From Taiwanofungus camphoratus (taxonomy: Eukaryota; Basidiomycota; Agaricomycetes; Polyporales; Taiwanofungaceae): a DNA stretch of 64,000 bases. The notes below the pieces were generated by a model. That model ran no database searches. It was not told where the DNA came from and saw only the letters and a list, made by a program, of their open reading frames with translations. Shown here piece by piece: positions 9,796-26,622 of this stretch (position 1 is its first letter; every line of letters starts with the position of its first letter). A program made the position numbers and the translations under genes. Location of the stretch: the NCBI GenBank assembly GCA_003999685.1, contig CP021223.1:1302001-1366000 (forward strand), written 5' to 3'.

Positions 9796-11211
9796 GGCGG
9801 ATCGTGAGGGGGCAGTCGTGAACTATTTGTCGTGAGCTGCGGGAAATGATCAGCCTCAGGAGGGAGAACGGATTGGGAGGAGAACATACGGGGAGGTGGT
9901 AAGAAGTAGAGATTGGAGCACTGAGGAGGAGTGGATGGACATCCGCTGCGGGACGCTCGAAATATAAATGCGGCGTGCATGGCAGTGACGTTCCTGGCTC
10001 ATCGACGCTCCATCCATATCAGGATATCCAGATTACGTCACCCGCTTGCCTCCACAGACGCGTGACCGCCCGTTCTCCATGTTCTCTCCACAGCGTGCAA
10101 CACCGCCTCACCCTGCGAGAGGCAGTGCCCCGCTCTTGCTGCGGGGCCACTATCGCGTATCGCACTCCAACTTGTCATATGTTATTATGTACTTCATTGT
10201 GACCGAGCACTGCCTTTAGCCCAGCTCGGCATGTTGAGGAACAAGCAACGGATACACCGTATACACACTCCTTTCAATTTACCAGCATTAGACAATCGAA
10301 AGCAATCACAATCAGAGTGGTAGTATTGTCGCCGATAACCTTCATGTTCAGCACACTCTCCTAGCGCTTTGCTCAAGCTTCTGATGTCGCGTCTCAGATT
10401 GTCGAAATGAACCTGGTCATGGTGTCCTTTACTTGGACTTTCACAGGCCACAGTGCTCGACGGGCTTTCACGATAGTCCTGAAAGACACTGTCTAGAGGC
10501 GTTCAATAGCTACACCATCAACCTAAACGCGGAAAAGTCTGGATTGTGATCTCTGTCATCAATTTTTTTTCTCAACTTTGCATGTACCATCTTACTAATA
10601 CTACTAGTTGCATTGAAGTGAGTGTATTTTGCCCTCATCGTCTTGCTACATTCACCTCATACCAACATCGAGTATCATTTGGTTGTCTTGCTATTCCACT
10701 ACCTGAACACCGTCCGCAGTCACAGTGATGAACAGATGCCTTCTCTGTCATCGCGGTGCTGACAAGTTCCCGCGTAGTCCGACATGTTGCACGCGGCATT
10801 CATTTCAGCATGTATCCTCAAGATGTGACTGTTAACATCGCCATCTGAAGGTAATAGATAATCTTTATTGTCCACCCCAGATTTTATCAAATTCTCTAGC
10901 AAATCCCGAGTGGCCGCCACTACTACCTCGCTTCGGGAAAGTTGCGTGGCTGCCGCCGTGGCCTGGTGCTTTGACATCCGGCCACCAGCCGTGTATAAAT
11001 TCTGCGCCAAAGCTTGTGAAAGTCGCCTTTTACCCTTTGCCTTTCTTTGACACGGTGCCACTCAAGATTTTCCTAGAAATTCGGGGCCTCGGTCTGGTTT
11101 ACCACCCCGAATCTCTTGCATTATCCACATTCATCGAAACAATCACATTCCAACTTCGCCCTCTACCCTATCACCTAGGTAACTTCACTTCACACGTAAC
11201 TCTCACGCAAG
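9796..11211. other. Divergent intergenic region
   Basis: Separates the PalI/SUR7 gene (-) from the repeat-rich gene (+), so it must contain both promoters. Apart from a weak minus-strand candidate at 10720-10977, listed separately, I recognise no gene. An ACGCGT hexamer lies at 10058-10063. Confidence 0.4.
10720..10977 (-). CDS. Weak candidate small hypothetical protein
   Basis: An open frame beginning at ATG (MSKHQATAAATQL, 10975-10977) gives 85 residues with a protein-like composition: an amphipathic stretch SEVVVAATRDLLENLIKSG followed by DYLLPSDGDVNSHILRIHAE. I recognise no family. The frame extends further upstream to 11061 without an ATG, and another helical stretch (DQVHFDNLRRDIRSLSKALG, about 10370-10430) lies downstream on the same strand, so this may be one exon of a larger spliced gene. 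It could equally be chance. Confidence 0.25.
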   Translation of the reverse strand: MSKHQATAAATQLSRSEVVVAATRDLLENLIKSGVDNKDYLLPSDGDVNSHILRIHAEMNAACNMSDYAGTCQHRDDREGICSSL

Positions 11212-13572
11212 ATGCAGCGAGTCAGAAAGCTCTCTCAATCTCTAGTGAGGTATGTACTTTGATTCCTGCCACGGTGTGGCTTTCGTCTCTGACAATCCTC
11301 CAGACCCCTCCTTGGTGGCCCTTCAAACGAGCAGGAGCCTGCCAAGGAGTCGTACAAGTCAAAGCCCAAGTTGACGCGCTCCGCTTCCGTGTCTAATATC
11401 GCGATCCCAGGCCATGTTCGGCCTACCTACAAGGGCGGACGGCGTGTTTCCAAGGAGGACATCCGGTACCCATACCTCCAGCCAAAGAAGGACCAGGCCG
11501 ACGAGGTTATGTCCTCCACCCCGGACCTCCTCCCTCCTCCCCCACCCGAGTTTTGGCACCGTGAGTACAATCTGCGCGGGGCCACGGGAGACCAGCCGCG
11601 CCGCCGAGAACACGGCAACAACGCTTCCCCCGGCCGTGCACAGCAGCCTGCCAAGGACAAGCACAAAGGCAGCCCGCACACTCGAGAACGCGCGAGCGGC
11701 TCCTCGCCCGGCCACTCACGGATGCCCTCTGAAGACAAGCACAGAGGCAATCCGCACGCGATGGAACACGCTAGCTCTGTCCTATATTTGCCTTCCAAGG
11801 AGAAGCACAAACATAGTCCACGTACTCGAGAACACCCGAGCGGTGCCTCGCCTGGCCGCTCCCGCCTACCTCCGGAGGATAAGAGCAAGGGCAAGGGCCC
11901 CCCCGTACGCGCACGCCGCCCCAGCGACGTCATGAAGCCGCTACCCGCGCTCCCGCCAGAGACAGAGCGCCGTCACAGGCACCACGACCGCGATACGAAC
12001 ACGAACGTCACGCGCGTGTACCAGCCGCCCACGCGCGGGCTCACCCGCTCCGGCTCCGAGTCCGACATCCTCTACCGCCCGGCAAACATGCCGCTTTATG
12101 CGCCCCAGCCGCAGCGGCCGTTCGACTGGGAGGAGGCGAAGGAGAGCATCCTCCGCGACCCGGTGCGCTCCAATTTGCCGTTCCTGTTGCGCCGTCCGCT
12201 TACGCCCCACGCGGTGCTTGAAAAGGAGAAGGAGTACAATGCCGCTCTGCGTGCTGAGGCGCGGCGGGCGCAACAGGAGCAGCAACGGCGCGAGCAACAG
12301 CAGCGCGAACAGCAACAGCGCGAACAGCAACAGCGCGAACAGCAACAGCGCGAACAGCAACAGCGCGAACAGCAACAGCGCGAACAGCAACAGCGCGAAC
12401 AGCAACAGCGCGAACAGCAACAGCGCGAGCAACAACAGCACGAGCAACAGCAGCGCGAGCAGCAACAGCGCGAGCAGCAACAGCGCGAGCAACGGCAGCG
12501 CGAGCAGCAACAACGCGAGCAGCAACAACGCGAGCAGCAACAGCACGAACAGGAAGAGCTCGCGCGCAACGAGTCCGCTGCGCCGTCGGGCCATCACCAT
12601 ACCGCCAGTTCTCGAGGCGCTCCCCGCCAAGTGATGCCGACCTACGACCCGTCCATCCGCCCGGAGCCCACACCTGACATGGTGTGTGCGACTCACGAGA
12701 CGGCGACCGTACGCCGCATGCCCGCTGTGCGCCGCAGCGCCTCCTCTGGGTCTGTCGCGCAGCTCCCGCAGCACGTCTCGCGGCAGCACAACGTCGCGCG
12801 CCAGGTGTCGAACCCCTCTACAACCACCCTGACCCACCGCCGGGGCGACTCGGACACAGTCGTCTTGGCGCCCACGCAGCCGCTGCGCGTGCACAAGATC
12901 CACCGCGAGCGCGAGCGCACGGCGTCCCCCGCCCAGCTGGATACCGACCCCAGCGCCAGCAACACTCCTCCGTCCCATCGCAGCGCAAATGCTACAAGCA
13001 CCGCGGGTGCGACACCCCCTGCGAAGTTCAGTCTTTTTGCCCCCGTCGCTACCGATCGCACTATAGGTGCGCCGCTGCGCATTCCGACGCCATCCGCTTC
13101 GACTGCCGAGGTCCTGAACAGCAAGTACTTGGGCAAAGTCGAGGTGCAGCACGCAGCAGAGCACTCTGTTGAGGTGTCCAGCCCCAACTCTATCGCGTCT
13201 TTCATGGCTGAGGTTATCATGCCGCCTCAAGGTCCCCTCGGCGCTGCCAGCGCCCTTCGCTACCGCATGGAGCAGGAGAACCGTACGAGGAAAGAGGAGG
13301 AGAGACTTGCCAAGGAGCGGGCTCGTGAGGAGCGGGCTCGTGCGGAGCGCGAAGAGGAACGACGCGCCAGAAAGCGGGCCCATGCAGAGCGAGAGGAGCA
13401 CAGGCGCGCAAGAGAGCAGGCTCATGCAGAGCGGGAGGAGGCAAGACGCGCTAAGGAACAGGCCCGTGCTGAGCGACACAGGGCGAAATACGAAGCAGCA
13501 GAAGCAAGCGATAAGGCTGCACGCAGGCAGAGGAGAATCGACAGCCGGGCAGGTTCTACTCATAGGTCCTGA
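11212..13572 (+). CDS. Disordered repeat-rich protein with QREQQ tract and C-terminal coiled coil
   Basis: I do not recognise an orthologue. Exon 1 (11212-11249, MQRVRKLSQSLV) joins across an intron ending at 11303 to a single long exon, giving about 768 residues. Order of parts: Ser/Lys-rich head (PKLTRSASVSNIA); four imperfect ~31-residue repeats with SPGRS, PSEDKHKG and PHTREHASG-like cores (about 11600-11890); a Pro/Arg-rich part with the RSGSESDI motif; a pure QREQQ tract (12282-12560); a Ser/Pro-rich part; and a charged C-terminal coiled coil of EEERRARK/HAEREE repeats (13270-13500). Long charged repeats suggest a scaffold or cytoskeletal role, which is speculation. A 557-residue antisense frame over this gene is an artefact of its GC-rich repeats. 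Confidence 0.7.
12301..12429 (+). repeat. 15-bp minisatellite encoding QREQQ
   Basis: Eight consecutive identical copies of CAGCGCGAACAGCAA run from 12301 to 12420, flanked by degenerate copies from about 12270 to 12560 (CGCGAGCAACAG variants). The unit is a multiple of three, so copy changes keep the frame. Identity at synonymous positions points to recent expansion. Confidence 0.9.
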
Positions 13573-14055
13573 ACATACGGTTCTCTCTGACACCGCTGAC
13601 CAATCCACCCTCATTTCTCTTGAACGTCAACTTACATCGCCTGTTCATTTCACGACGTCCCATATTTTATTTGTTTATGGCCCTGGTGCTTTCATCGGCC
13701 GTCCACTCCTTCACTTATTGAATTCGCTTCTCTCGGCTCAATTTTTACTTTTTCTCTGATTGTCTATCTGTGCTGTTGTATTTATTTTGTATCGATAGCA
13801 CCGCAGTCACTCCTTTTTTATTTGTAGAACCGTGTAGATCGATCCTTGTAATGGCTCATTAGTGTACGGATTGTTCTGGTAATACAATTACATTATGTCG
13901 CCAATGCCATAGATTTTGTGTGAATGAAGCAGCGAGATCTAACATAGTGCAAGATTCAAGGAACGGTGAAGAAATGGCTACTTTGCGGCCGACCAAAAAT
14001 GTTGCACACAGCGGAAAAGCATACTGCGTTATATGACACGCATTACATAACTTGC
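13573..14055. other. Convergent 3' intergenic
   Basis: It holds the 3' UTRs of the repeat-rich gene (+) and the TAPT1-like gene (-). The sequence is T-rich (13640-13830), as expected for 3' ends. No gene seen. Confidence 0.4.
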
Positions 14056-16523
14056 TCACCAGATCCGCTTGACCATCGTGAACCTGGTAATCTCCTCCAG
14101 CGGTAGGCGTTTTCTCTTGCCTCCACTCTCGAATGCAGTGTCTCCAGGTTTGCGCTCCCCGATCTCGGCGACGGGCTCTGCGTCATCGCGCCTGTCATCC
14201 AGCAACGTCTTAAGCTCGCGATTGTATCTCTGCGTACGAAACAACGTCAGAAGCACAAAATAGTAGAACATAGAACAAAACGCACTCGTTCCTCTTTACC
14301 CTCGCCTATCGGATCCCTCCCAAAGTCATTGACAACGTCCGCGGCTTCTCGCGCTTCCATACCAGCCCGGCGTTGAGTCGCATAGCTCAAAAGATGCACA
14401 CCCATGATGATTTTGATGACCACAAAACTTCATTTACAGAAGGTCAGAATATGGGAGTATATGGGACTAGCGGACGAGGCTTACCAGAACCATACCAGCA
14501 CGCCCAACGCCAACCACTTGGCGAAATTGATCAGTTCATCGTTGGTCAGTTCTGACAACGGTCGTATCCACGGCGACGAGCCATCTGTATGCGTTAATAT
14601 TAGAAGGTTGATCGACTGCGTGCCTGTGAGGATGGCGAGCACGGCTAGTGGCAGGGACGCGAATCCGAGACGGCGGGCAACCAGCGGTGATTGGTCTACA
14701 TATGTATGCTGGAAGGCCGTTAGATGTATTCAGACACAGGTACAGTAATGATGCACCTTGCGAGCTCCGCGCCGTCCTACAGCACTCCCACTTGCCAGGT
14801 CACGACAGAGGACGTCCGTGTAGCGCTCATAGACCGATGGTCGGACGTGGTTGAACTTCGTGATAAATGCATGCTTCAGCCAGTCAACCATCATCTCCGA
14901 CGCCATTACTGTCAGCACGGGCTGTAGGAACATAATTTGATGATGAATAGTCAAGCCAATGACGCTCGTTGACACTCACATATGAGATTGTCCATAGGAC
15001 GTTGTTTCCCCTGAACCATCCGAAGCTCTTTGGAAGGGCGATGCCATCATTGAAGCTGAAGGAAGGGCCGCTTAGCTCGATGAGGTTGCGGAACGCGACG
15101 ACACCGAGCATTAGTGCTAGATCAAATCGTTCGACGATATCTGTTTGAGAGTAGTTGCTAATCATCAACATACACAGTATCCTAGAATTAGGAACGATGA
15201 ATACCTGCGCAAGTTATCTGAAATAAATTATCCTTCTCGAACTTCTTAAACACGCTGCCTTTGATCTCCACAAACTGATTGGACACAAGAAGGGTGTAGA
15301 GTGCATTATCATAAGAGTTGACGGCAACATTCAGGGAAATCATTTGGTATATCATGACCAGCGTATGAGCCACTGACGTGCAGAAAGTCAGTATTGCTAT
15401 CAATGGCAATAGGCAAGTAACTTAACTGATATACACAAGTGCTAGAATGAAGAATATCATTGGACGTAATATGTATGATGCAGGCCACTTTCGATGCGAG
15501 ATGACCTCCAGGGTGGATCGCGAAAAAAGGCAGTCAATAATGTCTTGACCGATTGAAGCACATAGTCGATCCGCAATCTGTCACGCCATGCAAGGTAAGT
15601 TCCGAGACGACGTAAAAGCGCATGGTACAGAAGGTGCTAAAATGAGGCGTACTTCGAGTGCGTTGAAGATGACATACAGTTTGATAGTATCTTGGCCGCG
15701 AATGAAATGATATAGTTTACTCGCATCTGTAAGTGGGCTCAGAATTACAATGGAAACTACCAATAGCAGGGCGCGGAGAATGTCAGCCTTCTGTGAAGGC
15801 GGGAGAGGAGGTGCAGAGCGAGAGAGTGTATTCATGAGGAGTCTCCAAAATGCGAGGGTGAAGCGTATTGGTAGAATTGTAAACGTATATAGAAAGGAAT
15901 CTAAGCAGACGATGAAACCAAAAAGAAAAATCTGCCATGACAAGTCAGCACTACGTTCGTGAAATGGCACCTCACATATATGGGGCTTCACGCACCTTTT
16001 CCAAGGCAAGCGGCATGCTCAGGAAATTGCTTACTCTCTCCCATTTCAGCTCCTGATGGGAATCAAAGTCTGTGGCCAAAAGTTCCTCGCGAAGATAATC
16101 CCACAGCGAGAAGGGAGGTTCGTGATGTATCTCCGCAGACGGGAACGAAGACAATGACGAAGAGAACGGTAGAGGGGACGTCGTAGATGTTGATATAGGT
16201 GTTGGCGGAAGCGATGCATATATCAGAGGTGGTCTTGCACCAGATAGAGCTTTGTGAGATTCTGACTGGGAGAATCCAGATCCATCATCAGACAAACGAA
16301 GTGAGTGCTCCTCCTCTATTCCAGAGTCATCGTCTGCGCGGTCAGGAGAGAAGTTAAGACCACCGCTGGATGCCGACGAACCTCGGCGGCGAGTGCGCGA
16401 GGTGGAAGGCGTGTTCGAAATGCTGGCAAGCTTTGCGCTCCATCTCGACCCTGTCGCAGCAGAAGCTGAGAAGTATCTTCTAACGCGTTTCCGCCTAGGA
16501 GAGTGAGAGCTTGTCGGGGGCAT
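14056..16523 (-). CDS. TAPT1/Emp65/POD1-family multipass ER membrane protein (DUF747)
   Basis: Fits the eukaryotic membrane protein family of vertebrate TAPT1, yeast Emp65 and plant POD1. The N-terminal 130 residues are Ser-rich and disordered. Family blocks follow: FSLWDYLREELLATDFDSHQ, ERVSNFLSMPLALEK, IFLFGFIVCLDSFLYTFTILP, LLLVVSIVILSPLTDASKLY, HFIRGQDTIKLYVIFNALEI, ADRLCASIGQDIIDCLFSR, IEIKGSVFKKFEKDNLFQIT, DIVERFDLALMLGVVAFRNL, MVDWLKHAFITKFNHVRPSV and YERYTDVLCRDL. The C-terminal tail is basic (GGKRKRLPLEEITRF) and ends at 14056. About nine short introns. Known members work in the ER, with roles in protein folding and ciliogenesis; the fungal role is poorly defined. Confidence 0.88.
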
Positions 16524-16983
16524 CGTAGCGGACTTGAAGTTTCAAGAGGAGGACTAGACGTATTTGGCGTCCAATGGCGAGGTCTCCGTTTGACACTGCA
16601 GGATATATTGCACACGATACTGTGAGTTGTAGTCGTAGGATACAAAGCTATGGCCACCTCTAGCAACTGCAAGTCTGCAACAGGCCGACGACCACTTCAC
16701 TTGCGCAGAGAGGATCTTATCTTATCTCTTCTGCCAGCGCTCAAAATCCGAATTCGTATAGGTAAGATTACCCTTCGTACTTGCATACCACCGACTCAGG
16801 AGAAGGCCAACCTCATCCAGGCCAGTCTCGTGGATCGCAGGTCACCTACAACAACTACGGCATAGTCAAGCGTTGCTCCTCAATAGCCAACTAGAATCCC
16901 GGTATATACACCCGTGCCCTCCTGAGTGTCTAACATAGGATCACCAACGACTCTGATTATCTACCAGGGTTCTCTGCCGCTTT
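16524..16983. other. Divergent intergenic
   Basis: It separates the TAPT1-like gene (-) from the F-box-like gene (+) and should carry both promoters. Short open frames here look non-coding. Confidence 0.4.
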
Positions 16984-18430
16984 ATGTCCCATGAAAACGA
17001 AAAGAGTGAGCAATCAGTGATGCTTTGCGGCCATTGTCTAGTCACCTCTAACTCCGATTACGGCTGCAGTTTACGTCGATGCTGCCATCGATGCAACTTT
17101 GAACGGTGATTTCTTGCAATCCGATGGTTTTGCGCAGGAATTTCCGGAGACTGCCCGTCTGATTTCTCGAAGTCGATCGTCTTTTATGACGACTGCCAAG
17201 GGAGGATATATTCCTACGGGTAAATTTTTATCAAGATATAAACCGAGTCTTCGACTTATTAGCGTAAGCAGGAATAATTCCAAATCTCCCTAATGAGATC
17301 TTCATTGAAATCACCACTCTTGCCGATTGGGAAGACTTGCCGAACCTCGCTCTTGTCAGTAGCACTTTCCGCGCTGCATCAGAACCTCATCTGTACAGAC
17401 ATCTTTGTCCGAAGTCAAGATCGAAAATGATTAAATGTCTCAGGATTTTGATTGCGCGTCCTAGACTGGCCCATCACGTCCATACCTGTGTCATCGGTGA
17501 CCCTCAGGATCGTGAGCCCTACTTGCGGGCATTCTTCAACCTCCTTTCCCGCGCCCTGCGCAACATGCACAATTTGACCGAGCTTGACTTATGTATCTTT
17601 GGGTCGTATGCTCACTATTTACTTGGATGTTCCTTCCGTCTCAGAAACGTCTTGTCGGCTTGCGACTGGGATCCAGACTTCGTCACATGGCTCGAGGAAC
17701 AACCAGAGCTTCGCACTCTCCTGGTCTGCCCGCCCAGCGGCGAACCCGCAGTTCCCAAGTCACACGCGTTACCCTATCTTTCTCGCGTTTCCGGACCTCC
17801 GGCGATCTTGTCAGCGTGCGTTCCCGGGCGGCCAGTTACAAATGTAGAGGCATGTTTCATGCACCCGATGCTGGTCAATGAGGACTCGGTGGGGGGTCTG
17901 TGCCAGATCCTTGCGCATTCGAAAGGGCCCTTGCAAGACCTCCTGCTTGTCGTTTATCTACGCGATTTGCCTGCAGACATAGTCATAGATGCTCTACACG
18001 CGATCCCAAAGGAACTGCCAAAATTGGAATCCTTTTCGATATATGCTGCCAGTGGCAGGGTTACTCGGGTATGATGCCATTATGTTCATGTTCACATGGC
18101 TGTTCTCATGTTTTGCAGGAAATATGCGTGGGTCTGAATGACGTCTTGGCTCAATTCCACTCGCTGAAGAGACTGTCAATTTACTCCAAGGAAGGCAATG
18201 ATCTCATTCATGATGCCAGCGCTGGCAAAGAACTTGCTGTAGCTTGGAATGCCAGTCGTGAATCCCTGCATGCAGTCACCCTCGCCGGCACGCTGTGGAT
18301 ACTGGTGAAGGACCTTGGATGGATCACGTACCAGGACCTGGAGCTGGCCCTTCTCGTACGCCAACGGGCTTTGCTTGCCAAAGAGCAAGAATTGCTTGCA
18401 GCTGTGGAGGCTCTAACTGCTCAAACCTGA
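16984..18430 (+). CDS. F-box-like domain protein
   Basis: Exon 1 (16984-17005, MSHENEK) joins exon 2 at 17070 (YVDAAIDATLNGDFLQSDGF). A third exon starting after AGCAG near 17272 begins IIPNLPNEIFIEITTLADWE and continues DLPNLALVSSTFRAASEPHLYRHL. This L-P-x-E-[IL]-x-x-[EL] block followed by L-x-x-x-S-x-x-[FW] is the F-box-like signature common in mushroom genomes. The rest (YLRAFFNLLSRALRNMHNL, TELDLCIFG, LPKLESFSIYA, FHSLKRLSIYSKEG) looks like degenerate leucine-rich repeats. A last intron (18071-18118) precedes EICVGLND. These proteins usually recruit substrates to SCF ubiquitin ligases; the target is unknown. Confidence 0.7.
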
Positions 18431-23839
<5,409 letters not shown>

Positions 23840-24512
23840 TGTGTACTTCTATAAGAGGTCTGGTGGAGTACGAGCTCTCTCGATCGAGTCGTCACTGGCG
23901 TGCTATGCACAGGAGCGAATGTTCTGCAAAAAAAGACAAGGCGGATGTTCCTTTTTTAGGTCTTGTTGGAGGAAATACTCTTCAGGCAGTACCCCTTGGT
24001 TCAGAAAACTGTGGCATAGAGCAGGTCGACTCGTGAAACGGTGGCGACGGCCGCGATTGATTCGCGTGACGACCGCGTTTGTCACATTCATTGGCGCGTC
24101 CTTCGTCACGCTCATCACGTGGATGACTCTATCAATTGTATGTCCGCCTTCGTGCATCTTCTCCGCCAACGGCCACGCCTTTGAGGAGCGTACCCAGAAC
24201 ATGCTCAGATGCTTCTTGTGCCCTCTCCGTCGTGGGGTGCGAACCCGCGTGTGCCTTGCATTAGCACCCGGTACTAAGCCCACCCTCATCACACGAAGCC
24301 TTCCGTTGGAAGCGGACAATTCCAGTCCATGCTAGTCTATCTACGAACAACGATCCGACGATAAATGAGATTGTATGTGAATATGACTGACGCTGCAGGC
24401 CCCCTGTGTCCATGACCTACTGTCCGCGCTAATACAATAGATTCCCCAGACGGGCATTACTCTAGATGTTCTTGATGTGTACCCTGCCAAAACCGAGTCC
24501 CGCATGCACGGG
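23840..24512. other. Intergenic upstream of SMC3
   Basis: Holds the SMC3 promoter and the 3' UTR of the mitochondrial carrier gene. Frames of 120-170 codons are open on both strands (23829-24335 plus, 23903-24289 minus), but neither resembles a known family and I call no gene. No exact ACGCGT was found here. Confidence 0.4.
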
Positions 24513-26035
24513 TTATGTTGCCCCAAGTAGCTCCTTCACCAGCTCATACACAAAGAACGACGTTGCGATGCTCGGCGCGACCTTCACTGCACACGCCAGC
24601 GCCGATACCGTATATACCGCATTAGCCGGCTGCCACTACAGCCAGGAATGCGACGGGACGTACGTAGATTTGGCCACAGCCCACGATACAGCCCTCGCAC
24701 GCCCTCACTCCGCACCACACTCTGCAGCGCGTGCAGCGCGCCATCGTACCGTGCTCCTGGCATGCCCATCCCTGTCACCTGCATTTTCCGCCGCAGCACG
24801 TCGAACGGGTAAGTCAGCGTCTGCGAAATCGAGCCTGCGCACAGTGGACGTAAGTTATGCGAGTGGATGTATGACGGTGAGGAGGGAAAAGGGTGGATAA
24901 AGGGAAAGAAGAAGCACCTGCGAGCGCGCCACAGAGTAACTTGCGCGGTACACTACTTTTCCCTGGCGGTGTGATCACTCCGCGCAGCGCCTCGTATGAC
25001 GCAAAGTTGATCCCTGCCGCCCGCGCCATTCCCGTCAGCATCATACAAGCACGTTTCGAACGGCAGTCAGACACTGACCAACATACGGTGCGACACCTAC
25101 GGCCGTCGCGACGATCCCGCGGTACAGTGCACGCACGCCGCCTTCCTCACGGACCACGCGCCGCGCCATGCCCCACATTGTCAAGTCTGCACGGGCCGCT
25201 GCGGTGTGGTACGCCGATGCCAGGCTCGGCGCTGCACTCGCATTATGTGTAGCGGAGGACGAAGGTGGCGGCGCGGCGGCAAGGGGGATGGACGCAGTCG
25301 CAATGGAGAGCCGAGAGCGCACGAGGTCGAGCGGATACGTTGCGCCTGTGTGATATGTCAGTCGTATAAGCGTGGTGATACGAACAAAGGACGCACAGAC
25401 GGACGTGATCCCCGCGAGCGCGCCAGCCGCGAGGCGCATCGGAGTGTTGAGCGGCGTCGACCCGTAGTTCGTAAGCCACTGTCACTCCACCGCACATCAG
25501 CCACGCTGTCCACAACAACAAACGCACCACGATACGGCACGGCGTGTGCGTATTGACTGTACTCACCCTCTTGAGCTGCTCGTACGTTGTGAACTGCACC
25601 GCACTTGAAGTCGGCAAGGATCAGCTCAGTTCAAGGAGATGCGAGGATGGAGCAAATGGGAGGCGGATGCTCACCTATACGGCACGATGCGCAGGCAGTT
25701 GATTCCATTCCCGCGCATGAGCCCGCGGAAGCCCTCTTCACGCCACATACGCACTAGGCTGGCCCACACGCCCTTGTACTGCCCGTCCGCTGTCGGCGGC
25801 TGCACCTGCCTGCCGCCGGGTCACATGAGTGTCAATAACTAGAAAAAGACTGGACGCACTGGATAATCTTCAGACGCTCGAGCGGGCTGACGACTGTGCG
25901 CGAGGCGGCGCCGGCAAGCCCACCCGCGACAAAATAGGATGTGATCTGCGGACTCAGAAATGGCTTCTTCTCCGTTGGCTCTTGCTGTGAAGTGCGCGCA
26001 GACTCGGAGTGTGCAGAGGGTGCTTGTGAGGTCAT
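24513..26035 (-). CDS. Mitochondrial carrier, YPR011C-like (APS/PAPS or CoA carrier group)
   Basis: An inner-membrane solute carrier of the SLC25 family with three repeats. Repeat 1: SYFVAGGLAGAASRTVVSPL with P-x-[DE]-x-[KR] as SPLERLK, then RGNGINCLRIVPYSAVQFTT. Repeat 2: RLAAGALAGITSV, TYPLDLVRSRLSI, LYRGIVATAVGVAPY, GINFASYEALRGV. Repeat 3: KLLCGALAGA, TYPFDVLRRKMQV, LYRGLWPNLLKVAPSIATSF, FVYELVKELLGAT. The R-G-N-G-x-N-C-x-R-I-x-P-Y-S-A-V-Q-F block places it with yeast YPR011C (APS/PAPS transport) and the SLC25A42/Leu5 CoA carriers; substrate is not decided. A Ser/Ala-rich insert sits in the repeat 2 loop (about 25245-25330). Seven or so short introns. Start at MTSQAPSAHSES (CAT 26033-26035). 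Confidence 0.88.
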
Positions 26036-26622
26036 AGCAATAATATCGCGTTCAAGTGGGTATTACAAGCAGACTTGCGCATCAAGCAGCTACGTGGAGA
26101 CGTCCAAGCTGACACTGGGATCGATATTGAGGTATAGGGATGACCGGTAGTGTCAGTGGCGGTGAATGTGTCGATAGATAAGGAACGGCGGTGTGAGGCA
26201 GGGCCTGTGTGGATAGGGAGAGAGGCCCAATATGGGACAGGAAAAGCTATCCGCTCGGAAGTTGCTCGGCCGTTGCGCACGGGCAGGTGTTGAACAAGAC
26301 GAAGAGATGGCCAAAAAGGCTACCTCCACGTGCGTTCATATCCAATTGCAATTCACGTGAAATGACACGCGTCTGTGGCGCGACTGGCGAACACTTAACT
26401 GCAGTGCAGGATACAGGAAAAGAAAGGAATGCAATTCATCAGAGGATCAGAGAATCATCGGCGTGCGATATGTACAGATCAAATTGAGCAGAGCGTGTAA
26501 CAAGAGAAGAGCGTGCACACCCCACCAGTCCTCGAGTCACTGGCACAGCCGCACAATGTCCGAGGTTGGAAATGCATCATCACTCATTTTGCAGACAGAC
26601 AGCGCCTTCCAATCGCATGTCC
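26036..26622. other. Intergenic
   Basis: It lies between the 3' end of the RGG-protein gene and the start of the carrier gene, both on the minus strand. It should contain the carrier promoter. No gene seen. Confidence 0.4.

Noticed and set aside
9057-9980. A 307-codon Arg/Pro/Leu-rich frame on the minus strand
   Set aside because: It is a frame-shifted shadow of the PalI/SUR7 gene, crossing its introns without splice signals.
11941-13614. A 557-codon open frame on the minus strand over the repeat-rich gene
   Set aside because: Its sequence is Leu/Cys-rich repeat noise made by the antisense of the QREQQ tract and GC-rich codons; the plus-strand frame has the coherent protein composition.
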